64,000 nt of DNA from NCBI GenBank assembly GCA_900543915.1, contig UQTB01000008.1, positions 1-64,000 of the forward strand, read 5' to 3'. The translations under genes were made by a program, and so were the position numbers. Each line of letters starts with the position of its first letter. Position 1 is the first letter of the stretch. The DNA comes from an uncultured Eubacteriales bacterium (GTDB lineage Bacteria; Bacillota; Clostridia; Christensenellales; Borkfalkiaceae). Under the pieces are notes generated by a model. It had not been told where the DNA came from and did not search any database. It worked only from the letters and a program-made list of their open reading frames with translations. Positions 17,776 through 24,890 of this stretch are shown piece after piece.

Positions 17776-17785
17776 CACAGACCCG

Positions 17786-17814
17786 GCGCCCGCCCGCGCG
17801 GAGCGGGCGGGCGC
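17786..17814 (+). other. Perfect 12-bp intercistronic hairpin
   Basis: GCGCCCGCCCGC (17786-17797) and GCGGGCGGGCGC (17803-17814) form a perfect stem with a five-base loop just behind the 907-residue surface protein gene. No T-tract follows. It mirrors the hairpins behind the binding-protein gene. Confidence 0.75.
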
Positions 17815-17853
17815 ACCCGGGAAAACAGTGCGGACGAAAAAAGAGGTAGACTT

Positions 17854-18714
17854 ATGGTGAGAAGACAACGCGTAAAAAAGGCGAAGAGCGATCTGATTCT
17901 GATGTGGGTGATGTTCGCCGTATTTGTTCTGTATGCGATCACCCTGTTGTTTCCCTTTCTCTGGTGCCTTCTGAATTCGTTTAAGACGATGGAGGATTTC
18001 CTCTACAACGTCAACGGCTTCCCCACGACATGGACGCTGGAAAACTGGATCGAAAGTTTTACGCTCACCATCGACAACGGCATCACCATACCGCAGATGT
18101 ATTTAAACAGCATCATTCTGACGTTCGGCTGCACGTTTTTCAGCTTATTTTCCTGCTCTGCGACGGGATACGTTCTGACCAAATATCAGTTCCCCGGCAA
18201 GAGCGCGATGTATACCGCGGCGATCGTGATCATGATGATCCCGACGATGGGCTCCATGGCGGCGATGTACCGCCTGTACAACAACATTCACCTGATCGAT
18301 ACGTATACCGGTATCTTTATCACGGCGATGGGCGGGTTCGGCACGGGCTTCCTTCTGCTCTACGGGTTTTATAAGAACCTGTCCTGGGCTTATGCGGAGG
18401 CGGCGCAGATCGACGGAGCGGGGCATTTCCGCATTTACTTTACGATCATGCTTCCCATGGCGGCGCCCGCGCTGGTCGCGGTCGGCATCCTCCAGGGGAT
18501 CGGCTACTGGAACGATTATTTTACCGTCTATATGTACGCGCCGGGCAAGGCGAACATCGCCTACGGCATTCAGCGGATCTACGCGGGGGCGCGAACCAAT
18601 CTTCCGTCCGTCTTTGCGGCGATGATGCTGTCCATTCTGCCGGTGCTCGCGGTCTTCGCGTGCTTTCAGAAAACAATTATGAACAACACCGCCGTCGGCG
18701 GCGTAAAGGGCTGA
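17854..18714 (+). CDS. Sugar ABC transporter permease, MalG/UgpE type
   Basis: The protein has 286 residues and six membrane helices. The N-terminal part is typical of MalG-type permeases (LLFPFLWCLLNSFKTMEDF) and the coupling helix is YAEAAQIDGAGHFRIYFTI followed by LPMAAPAL. The late segment GIGYWNDYFTVYMY matches the conserved W-N-D/E site of this family. It partners the MalF-type permease. A clear intrinsic terminator follows 18 bases after its stop. Confidence 0.93.
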   Translation: MVRRQRVKKAKSDLILMWVMFAVFVLYAITLLFPFLWCLLNSFKTMEDFLYNVNGFPTTWTLENWIESFTLTIDNGITIPQMYLNSIILTFGCTFFSLFSCSATGYVLTKYQFPGKSAMYTAAIVIMMIPTMGSMAAMYRLYNNIHLIDTYTGIFITAMGGFGTGFLLLYGFYKNLSWAYAEAAQIDGAGHFRIYFTIMLPMAAPALVAVGILQGIGYWNDYFTVYMYAPGKANIAYGIQRIYAGARTNLPSVFAAMMLSILPVLAVFACFQKTIMNNTAVGGVKG

Positions 18715-18732
18715 ATCGACAGCCGCTTTCAC

Positions 18733-18767
18733 GGGCGATTTCATGCGGTGGAATCGCCCCTTTTTTT
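18733..18767 (+). terminator. Intrinsic terminator inside the cluster, abutting the next ribosome site
   Basis: GGGCGATT (18733-18740) pairs with AATCGCCC (18752-18759) and is followed by C and seven T residues. The AAGGAGG ribosome site of the next gene starts three bases later. There is no room for a promoter between the two, so downstream genes must rely on read-through. Confidence 0.85.
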
Positions 18768-18783
18768 CTAAGGAGGTTAATGG

Positions 18784-20214
18784 ATGAAAAAGAGAATTCT
18801 TGCGCTTTTGATTGCGCTCGTATCCGCGTTCTGCTGCATTGGCTGCGGCCCCGCTTCCGAGAAGCCCGGCGTGGAGAACCCGCCGGGCGGCGATCCCGCC
18901 GTCACGGGGCCGGATATTCCGGAGACGGTGACTTACGAGACGTTCGGCTCGTTCTGGATGCGCCAGCACGACTTTAAGACGATGCCCGTGGCGGCCTACA
19001 ACGCCTGTCCGCCGCAGCTGTCTGATTTTACGCACAATTATCTGGAAAGCGAATCCACGTTCGTCTCTTATGCGGAGGCGGGCGTCAACACGATGATGGG
19101 GCTCTACGAGTACGCCGGTTCGGAGGAAGCGCTGCAGGCGCTCGACTGGTGCGCGGAGAACGGGCTTTCCTATCTGATGCCGCTGGGCGGCGCCGAGAGC
19201 TTTACCTCCGATTCCATTCCGAAATCCACCCTTTCGCGCGCTAAGTATCACGAGGCGTTCGGCGGAGTCATGCAGATGGATGAGCCGGGCAGGACCTACT
19301 TCGAGGGGATCGCCCGCTCGGCGGATATCATTCAGTCCGTCATGCCGGAGGGGGAAGAGGGGTATCTTTGGCACGTCAACCTGTTCCCGACGTATGCCAA
19401 TCAGCTCCAGCTCTACTTCCGCCAGTATACCGCTTCCTCCCAGCTGCCCGAAGGCGGCTACTCGTACGCGCAGTACATCGAGGACTACATGGCGATCGTT
19501 CAGCCGGAGGTGCTGAGCTACGATTTTTATCCCTGCTCGGGCGCGGAGGGAAACCTGTCCAAAACTTATTTTGAAAACATGGCGATCATCCGCGCGGCGG
19601 CGCAGGAGGCGAACATTCCCTTCTGGACGTTCGTGCAGACCTGCTCCTTCAACAGCGGCATGCGCATTCCCACCGAAGCGGATATCCTGTGGCAGGTAAA
19701 CACCGCCCTCGCGTACGGGGCGAAGGGCATCCAGTATTTTACGGGCGTTCTTCCCACCAACGGCGACGGAACGGGTGAAATTTTCAACGGGGCGATGTTC
19801 GACCGAGACGGCAACCGCACGGTGATTTACGATTACGTAAAGACCGCGAACGATCAGATCAAGGCGATCGACGAAGTGCTGATGTGCTCCCGGTCGGAGG
19901 GCGTGATCGTCACCGGGGCGATGCCGTGGGAGGGCGAAAGCCTGATCCCCGCCGAAGATATTCTGGAAAAGCACGGAAAGGTGCAGTCCGTCTCCGCGGC
20001 GCACGCGCTCACCGGCTGTTTCGATTACGCGGGCTGGGACGCCTATTATATCACCAACAATTCCGTGCTGGAGGAAGATGCCGTCACTGTCACCTTTGAC
20101 GGAGAAGTCAAGGGATTTTCCGTTCAGCGGGCGGAAAAGAAGGACTTTACGGGCAGTTCGCTCTCCTTTACGCTGAAAGCGGGAGAGGGCGTGCTGATCG
20201 TCGTTTCCGCATAA
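18784..20214 (+). CDS. TIM-barrel-like lipoprotein, probable glycoside hydrolase (E167 family, copy 2)
   Basis: This is a lipoprotein of 476 residues with a signal peptide ending at Cys21 (CIGC). It is a paralogue of the protein at 11033-12475. Matching blocks are MQMDEPGR (Glu167), VLSYDFYPCSG, FWTFVQTCSFNS, LAYGAKGIQYF and FDRDGNRTVIYDYVKTAND. The same order and spacing in both copies argues for one fold and one catalytic layout, with Glu167 as the likely acid/base residue. The two differ most in the loops after DEP, which would suit different linkages or chain positions of the same glycan. It heads the second half of the cluster, after the internal terminator. Confidence 0.7.
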   Translation: MKKRILALLIALVSAFCCIGCGPASEKPGVENPPGGDPAVTGPDIPETVTYETFGSFWMRQHDFKTMPVAAYNACPPQLSDFTHNYLESESTFVSYAEAGVNTMMGLYEYAGSEEALQALDWCAENGLSYLMPLGGAESFTSDSIPKSTLSRAKYHEAFGGVMQMDEPGRTYFEGIARSADIIQSVMPEGEEGYLWHVNLFPTYANQLQLYFRQYTASSQLPEGGYSYAQYIEDYMAIVQPEVLSYDFYPCSGAEGNLSKTYFENMAIIRAAAQEANIPFWTFVQTCSFNSGMRIPTEADILWQVNTALAYGAKGIQYFTGVLPTNGDGTGEIFNGAMFDRDGNRTVIYDYVKTANDQIKAIDEVLMCSRSEGVIVTGAMPWEGESLIPAEDILEKHGKVQSVSAAHALTGCFDYAGWDAYYITNNSVLEEDAVTVTFDGEVKGFSVQRAEKKDFTGSSLSFTLKAGEGVLIVVSA

Positions 20215-20226
20215 GGAGGGGGAAAG

Positions 20227-21432
20227 ATGAAAAAACTGTTTGTCGCGTCCGCGCTGGCGCTGCTGCTCTCTCTTTCCGTTTTCCCGGCGTTTGCGGAGGC
20301 GGAAAAACTCCCGGATTTTACGGACGATTTTGAATCGTACGAAGTCACGGGGGAGTATATCGAGGAGGACGAATCGCTCACCCGGAAATGGGACAACAAC
20401 GTGTTCCGCGGGGGAGAAGCCCTGGGGATGGACGCGCACATCGTCAACGTCGGCAAGATCGAGTACGAGAACGGCTCGTCCGGCAACCGCGTGCTTCATC
20501 TTGAAAACATGACGGGCGCGGATACTTTCTTTTACATGGGGCCGGGCGGCGACTACCGCGTCAAAAATTTTACCGCGGAATTCCGCATCAAATTTCTGAC
20601 GGAGGGCGTCCCCGAACGCAGCTGGGCGGGGATTTCCTTCCGCAAGCGCGCGAATTCCCATTATACGGGCACGAACAACCTGATGTTCGTGATCCAGCGC
20701 TATGTGGAGTCCAATCAGATCGCGGGGCACGGCTTTGCGATCTTCAACGGCGGCAGCGCAAACGACCTCGACATGATGGGCGATCTCTACGGCGAAAAGC
20801 TCTCCCTTACCAAGGCGGCTTACACCGTTCCCGGCGGCAAAGCGGGGGAAGACCTGCCCTGGGTGAACTATAAACTGGTCGCGGAGGGGAACCGCTACCG
20901 CATCTATGCGGACGATACGCTGGTGCTGGACTGCACGTTCGACATTCCCTCCTACGATTATTTCGGCTATCTGAGCCTGAACTGCTGTACCTCCAACATT
21001 CTGGTGGACGATTTCAGAATCACCGTGCAGGACGAGACGCTCCCGCCCGAGATCCTGCCCCTGCCCGCTCCCGTGGTCCGGCTGAACGCCGAGGAGAAGG
21101 AGATCGAATGGGACGCGGTGGAAGGCGCTTCGACGTACCTCGTCGATCTCGGCGTCGGCGAGCCGGTCTCCACGTTCGCGCGCAAATATTCGCTCGCGAA
21201 TCTGGCGTCGGGCACGTATGAAATCACCGTGACCGCAGTTTCGGACGACGTATTCGAGGCGAAAAACAGCGCTCCCTCCGAGGCGGTCACCTACGTTGCG
21301 GAGAAGCAGAACAATGAAGAGGGGGATAACGATGCGGCCGGCTGCGGCTCGTCCGTGATTGCGGGCGGTCCGGCGGGCGCCGCGCTGGCTGCCTGCGCGG
21401 CATGGCTGTTCGGAAGGAGGAAAAGAGGATGA
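20227..21432 (+). CDS. Secreted LamG-like/Fn3 protein with GCGSS tail
   Basis: The protein has 401 residues: signal peptide (1-24), one concanavalin/LamG-like sandwich (about 30-275, containing DFTDDFESYEVTGEY and VDDFRITV), an Fn3-like domain (about 283-360), an acidic linker, then AAGCGSSVIAGG, a hydrophobic stretch and GRRKRG at the C terminus. Order and tail match the C-terminal half of the 907-residue protein. The sandwich probably binds polysaccharide; I see no clear catalytic pair. Twelve bases separate it from the upstream lipoprotein gene and its stop overlaps the next start by four bases, so the three are translated together. Confidence 0.75.
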   Translation: MKKLFVASALALLLSLSVFPAFAEAEKLPDFTDDFESYEVTGEYIEEDESLTRKWDNNVFRGGEALGMDAHIVNVGKIEYENGSSGNRVLHLENMTGADTFFYMGPGGDYRVKNFTAEFRIKFLTEGVPERSWAGISFRKRANSHYTGTNNLMFVIQRYVESNQIAGHGFAIFNGGSANDLDMMGDLYGEKLSLTKAAYTVPGGKAGEDLPWVNYKLVAEGNRYRIYADDTLVLDCTFDIPSYDYFGYLSLNCCTSNILVDDFRITVQDETLPPEILPLPAPVVRLNAEEKEIEWDAVEGASTYLVDLGVGEPVSTFARKYSLANLASGTYEITVTAVSDDVFEAKNSAPSEAVTYVAEKQNNEEGDNDAAGCGSSVIAGGPAGAALAACAAWLFGRRKRG

Positions 21433-22583
21433 AACGGATTTTGTCTGTTCTGACGGCGCTGCTGTTTGTGCTGGCGGGGCTGTTCGGGCTCTCCGCCTGC
21501 GAAGAGCGCCCCGCCCTCGAGGAGGCGGTGGACTTCGTGCTCGAGGTGGAAGCGGGGCGGGACGTAAAGATCCTGCAGCTTACGGATATTCAGATCATCG
21601 ATTCCTCCCAAATGCGCACGCCTAATCGGCTGCAGTCCTGGTCGATCGAAAACTGGAAACCCGAAAATCTCCCCGATCTCGCCTGGAAATACACGCGGGA
21701 GGCGGTAGAGGCGGTTCAGCCCGACCTCATCGTCCTGTCCGGCGACAACGTGTACGGCGAATTCGACGACAGCGGCACGATGCTGCAGGCGCTGATTGCG
21801 GAGATGGAAAGCTACGGCATCCCCTGGACGCTGACCTTCGGCAACCACGACAACGAGACGAGAAAGGGCGTCGCCTGGACGTGCGAGCAGTATATCGATG
21901 CGGAGCACTGCCTCTTTACCCGCGGCCCCGTCGAAACGGCGGACGGCAGGGAATATTTCCTCACGGAGGGGAACGGAAACTTCAACATCGGCATCGTGCA
22001 GGGCGGCAAACTCACTGAGGTCGTCTGGCTGATGGACAGCAACGGCCACACCGATTCCGACCGCGACCAGAATATGTATTCTTCTGTGGGACTCATGGAA
22101 GGGCAGATCGCCTGGTTTCAGGAGAGAAACGAGCTTTTAAAGGCGTATAACGGGGGAACGTACCCCAAATCCATCGGCTTTTTTCATCATCCGCCGCGCG
22201 CGTTCGGCGACGCGATCCAAAAATACGGATACGTGTCTTCCCGCCACGATTTCTATGACGAAAACGGAGATTACGGGAACTTCAAGGAATTTAAGATTCC
22301 CGAAAACGCGGAAGGAGACATCGGTGCGATGCACTCGGATCCCGGTCAGTTCATCGACTCCAGCTATCAATTCCACAATCTCTTAAAGGAATACGGCTGT
22401 GAGGGCTGGTTTTTCGGGCACGATCACAAAAACAACGCGAGCGCGGTCTTTGAGGGCGTGCGCTATACGTATGGGCTGAAAGCGAGTTTGTACGATTCTT
22501 ATCAGCCGGGCGAGATCGGCGGCACGGAAATTCTCGTGGGAGAATCCGGGCTCAGGGTCCGCCACGTCTACACGGCGCAGTGA
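21429..22583 (+). CDS. Exported calcineurin-like metallophosphoesterase lipoprotein
   Basis: The protein has 384 residues, starting at the ATG that overlaps the previous stop (ATGA). The signal peptide ends at lipobox LSAC with Cys24. Metallophosphoesterase blocks are LTDIQIIDSSQ, LSGDNVYGEFDDSG, FGNHDNE, FFHHPP and FFGHDHKNN, so the dinuclear metal site is complete. The enzyme should act outside the membrane on a phosphate ester, perhaps a phosphodiester decoration on the glycan handled by this cluster. The next gene encodes a clear paralogue without a signal peptide. Confidence 0.88.
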   Translation: MKRILSVLTALLFVLAGLFGLSACEERPALEEAVDFVLEVEAGRDVKILQLTDIQIIDSSQMRTPNRLQSWSIENWKPENLPDLAWKYTREAVEAVQPDLIVLSGDNVYGEFDDSGTMLQALIAEMESYGIPWTLTFGNHDNETRKGVAWTCEQYIDAEHCLFTRGPVETADGREYFLTEGNGNFNIGIVQGGKLTEVVWLMDSNGHTDSDRDQNMYSSVGLMEGQIAWFQERNELLKAYNGGTYPKSIGFFHHPPRAFGDAIQKYGYVSSRHDFYDENGDYGNFKEFKIPENAEGDIGAMHSDPGQFIDSSYQFHNLLKEYGCEGWFFGHDHKNNASAVFEGVRYTYGLKASLYDSYQPGEIGGTEILVGESGLRVRHVYTAQ

Positions 22584-22589
22584 CGAATC

Positions 22590-22613
22590 CCCGCGGGGCG
22601 GAAGCGCCGCGGG
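22590..22613 (+). other. GC-rich hairpin after the exported phosphoesterase gene
   Basis: CCCGCGG (22590-22596) pairs with CCGCGGG (22607-22613), with a further partial stem inside. It is followed by A residues, so it is not a canonical terminator on the plus strand. Confidence 0.5.
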
Positions 22614-22640
22614 AAAAAATTAAAACAAAGTTTATTTTTA

Positions 22641-22669
22641 TTGCCAGACGCGTTTTATTTTGTTATAAT
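22641..22669 (+). promoter_or_regulatory. Internal promoter of the glycan cluster
   Basis: TTGCCA (22641-22646), a 17-base spacer and TATAAT (22664-22669). The expected transcription start (about 22676) coincides with the ATG at 22677, so the message could be leaderless. Confidence 0.7.
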
Positions 22670-22676
22670 GAAAGAA

Positions 22677-23693
22677 ATGACGAATTTGAAACAGGGCGCG
22701 GGCGGCGGGGCGGATTTTACGCTTGCGGTTCCCGCCTCCCGCCCCGCCCGCATTTTACAGGTCACGGATACGCAGATCATCGACGCATCCCAATGCCGTT
22801 ATCCCGGGCGGCTCAGCGCGGAGGAAAAGGAGAAGTGGGATCCCGCGCTCGTGGATCGGCGCATGACGGATTATCTGGACGGCGCCGTCGCCGCCGCCGC
22901 GCCCGATCTCATCGTGCATACGGGGGATTTCGTGTACGGCGAGTTCGACGACAGCGGCAGGATGCTGGATCGGCACATCGCCATCATGGAATCGTACGGC
23001 ATTCCCTGGACGCTCGCGCTCGGCAACCACGAGCGGGAAACCGCGATCGGCACGGAGCGGCTTTGCCGCGCGCTGGAAGAGGCGCCGCATTGCCTGTTTG
23101 CCGGGACCAAGGCGGTCGACGGCGTCCCCCTGGAGGGGAACGGCACGTTTTCCATTCTGCTGACGCGCGGCGGCGCGCCTGCGGCGGTGCTCTACATTCT
23201 GGATTCGGGCTGCGGCACGGCGGAAATCCCCGCGGGGATCTATCCCCGCCAGCGGGAGTGGATGCGCCGGACGGCCGCGCGGTACCCGGGCGTACCCGCG
23301 TTCGCGTTTCTGCATATCCCGCCCCTCGTTTATACCGCAATCGCGGCGGAGCGGTACGGCTATGTTTACGACGGCTTCCGGCCGTTTGAGCTGACGGAAA
23401 AAGGGGATTTCGGCTACTTCGGAGAGCGCGTTTTGGACGCGCACTGTATTGACGCGGACGGTTCGCTGACGGCGCTCTTTCGCGCGGTCAACGTCAAAGG
23501 CGTGTTTGCCGGGCACTTTCACAAGCTCAGCGCGAGCATGCTGGCGGACGGGATCCGCCTGACGTGCGGACTGAAGACGGGAGAATACGATTCGCACCTT
23601 CCCGACCGGCTGGGCGGAACGCTGATGCGCTTCCCCGCGGCGGGGGAAGAGGGCTTTTCGGCAGAACATATTATAATCAAGCGAGAGAGGTAA
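22677..23693 (+). CDS. Cytosolic calcineurin-like metallophosphoesterase
   Basis: The protein has 338 residues from the ATG at 22677; in-frame upstream codons lie inside the -35 and -10 elements of the promoter and cannot be used by a message from it. No signal peptide is present. Blocks are VTDTQIIDASQ, HTGDFVYGEFDDSG, LGNHERE, FLHIPPLVY and FAGHFHKLSAS. The sequence is a close paralogue of the exported enzyme just upstream (both have YGEFDDSG and MESYGIPWTL), so one enzyme seems to work outside and one inside the cell. In the sequence HIPP, Ile replaces the His found in HHPP of the paralogue. There is no good ribosome site before the ATG. Confidence 0.85.
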   Translation: MTNLKQGAGGGADFTLAVPASRPARILQVTDTQIIDASQCRYPGRLSAEEKEKWDPALVDRRMTDYLDGAVAAAAPDLIVHTGDFVYGEFDDSGRMLDRHIAIMESYGIPWTLALGNHERETAIGTERLCRALEEAPHCLFAGTKAVDGVPLEGNGTFSILLTRGGAPAAVLYILDSGCGTAEIPAGIYPRQREWMRRTAARYPGVPAFAFLHIPPLVYTAIAAERYGYVYDGFRPFELTEKGDFGYFGERVLDAHCIDADGSLTALFRAVNVKGVFAGHFHKLSASMLADGIRLTCGLKTGEYDSHLPDRLGGTLMRFPAAGEEGFSAEHIIIKRER

Positions 23694-23696
23694 ACG

Positions 23697-24881
23697 ATGC
23701 AGGTTCGGAATCAGACGTATCTCCGGATGAAAAACAAAGAGGATATCATCAATTTGCTGCGGGAGAAAAGCCGCTCTTATTCGGATATCGCCCGCGTGCT
23801 CAGACTGTCGAACACCGCGATCAGCAAGATCGCGGACGATCTGATCTCGCACAATCTGATCAAGCGGGAGGGCGACACGAAGGGGCGCACCGGGATCACA
23901 TTGAGCATCAACGCGGATTTCGGTTACGTTCTGGCGGTGGATTTTTCGGGCCGGGAGCTGAATCTGTGCGCGGCCGATTTTGAAAGCCGTATCCTGCTGC
24001 AGCGGAACATCTCGGAGGTCGTCCGCTTTGAGCGGCGGGATTTCGACCGCGTGATCGAGACCATGCGCGAGATGATCGGGAGCGAGACGCTGAAAGACCG
24101 CAAGCTGTGCTGTATCAGCGTGGCGACGCCGGGAAAACTCAAAGATTCCGGGGAGTTTTTGCTCAATCCGCGCTTTCAGGGCTTTGAAAACGTCTCTATC
24201 CGGAAAGTGCTGGGAGATACGTTCGGCTGCGACGTGGTGGTGAAAAACGACGTCAACCTCGCGATGGAGGGAGAAAAGGCGTACGGCTCCGCGCTGCGCG
24301 ACGTGAAAAACGCCCTGATGCTGCACGTAGACGTCGGCACGGGCGCCGCGCTCATGCTCAACGGAAAGATTTACGAGGGCAGCCACGGCTTTGCGGGGGA
24401 AATCGGCTATTTCAGGCTGAACATGTTTTCCTGCGCGGCGGACAGCTTTGACAATCTGAGCTACTTTAACTTTTACGACAGCGTGTCTCTGTACTCTTCG
24501 CTCTCCATATTAAAGCGGGAAGTGCAGAACGGCGCGGAGGGATATCTGAAGGCGTACGCCGAGGAAAAGGGAATCTCCCCCTCCGAGCTCACCATTAAAG
24601 CGATGACGGAGGCATACCGCGCCGGCGACCCGCTCGTGCGCAAAGTCCTGAACGCCTCCGGGCGGGTGATCGGAACGGTCGCCGCCAATATCGCGGAATT
24701 TCTGGACGTAGACACCGTGGTTCTGAACGGCGCGGTCTTTGAACTGGGCGACCCCTTTTTGGAGGTGGTTTCCGCGTACGTCGAGGGAAAGACGGTCTGT
24801 TATCCCGAATTGATGGAAAAAGCCACGCTGATGGGGGCGGTCAACGCCGGGCTGACGAAGGCGTTTCTCAACAATTTTTAG
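23697..24881 (+). CDS. ROK-family transcriptional regulator (NagC/XylR type)
   Basis: The protein has 394 residues. An N-terminal winged helix-turn-helix (about 14-62, SYSDIARVLRLSNTAISKIA) precedes a ROK sugar-kinase-like domain with the glycine-rich HVDVGTGAALMLNG and HGFAGEIGY segments. The usual zinc motif CxCGxxGCxE that should follow GEIGY is missing; instead the sequence reads FRLNMFSCAADSFDN. ROK repressors release DNA on binding a sugar or sugar phosphate, so this is the likely regulator of the cluster, and the palindromes at 10963-11001 are candidate operators. Three bases separate it from the upstream phosphoesterase gene. Confidence 0.85.
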   Translation: MQVRNQTYLRMKNKEDIINLLREKSRSYSDIARVLRLSNTAISKIADDLISHNLIKREGDTKGRTGITLSINADFGYVLAVDFSGRELNLCAADFESRILLQRNISEVVRFERRDFDRVIETMREMIGSETLKDRKLCCISVATPGKLKDSGEFLLNPRFQGFENVSIRKVLGDTFGCDVVVKNDVNLAMEGEKAYGSALRDVKNALMLHVDVGTGAALMLNGKIYEGSHGFAGEIGYFRLNMFSCAADSFDNLSYFNFYDSVSLYSSLSILKREVQNGAEGYLKAYAEEKGISPSELTIKAMTEAYRAGDPLVRKVLNASGRVIGTVAANIAEFLDVDTVVLNGAVFELGDPFLEVVSAYVEGKTVCYPELMEKATLMGAVNAGLTKAFLNNF

Positions 24882-24890
24882 GAGTTTTGA

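Noticed and set aside
18145..20730. Minus-strand open frame of 861 codons
   Set aside because: It lies antisense to well-supported permease and lipoprotein genes. It is His/Arg-rich, low in Lys, has no domain and no ribosome site; long antisense frames are expected in GC-rich coding DNA.
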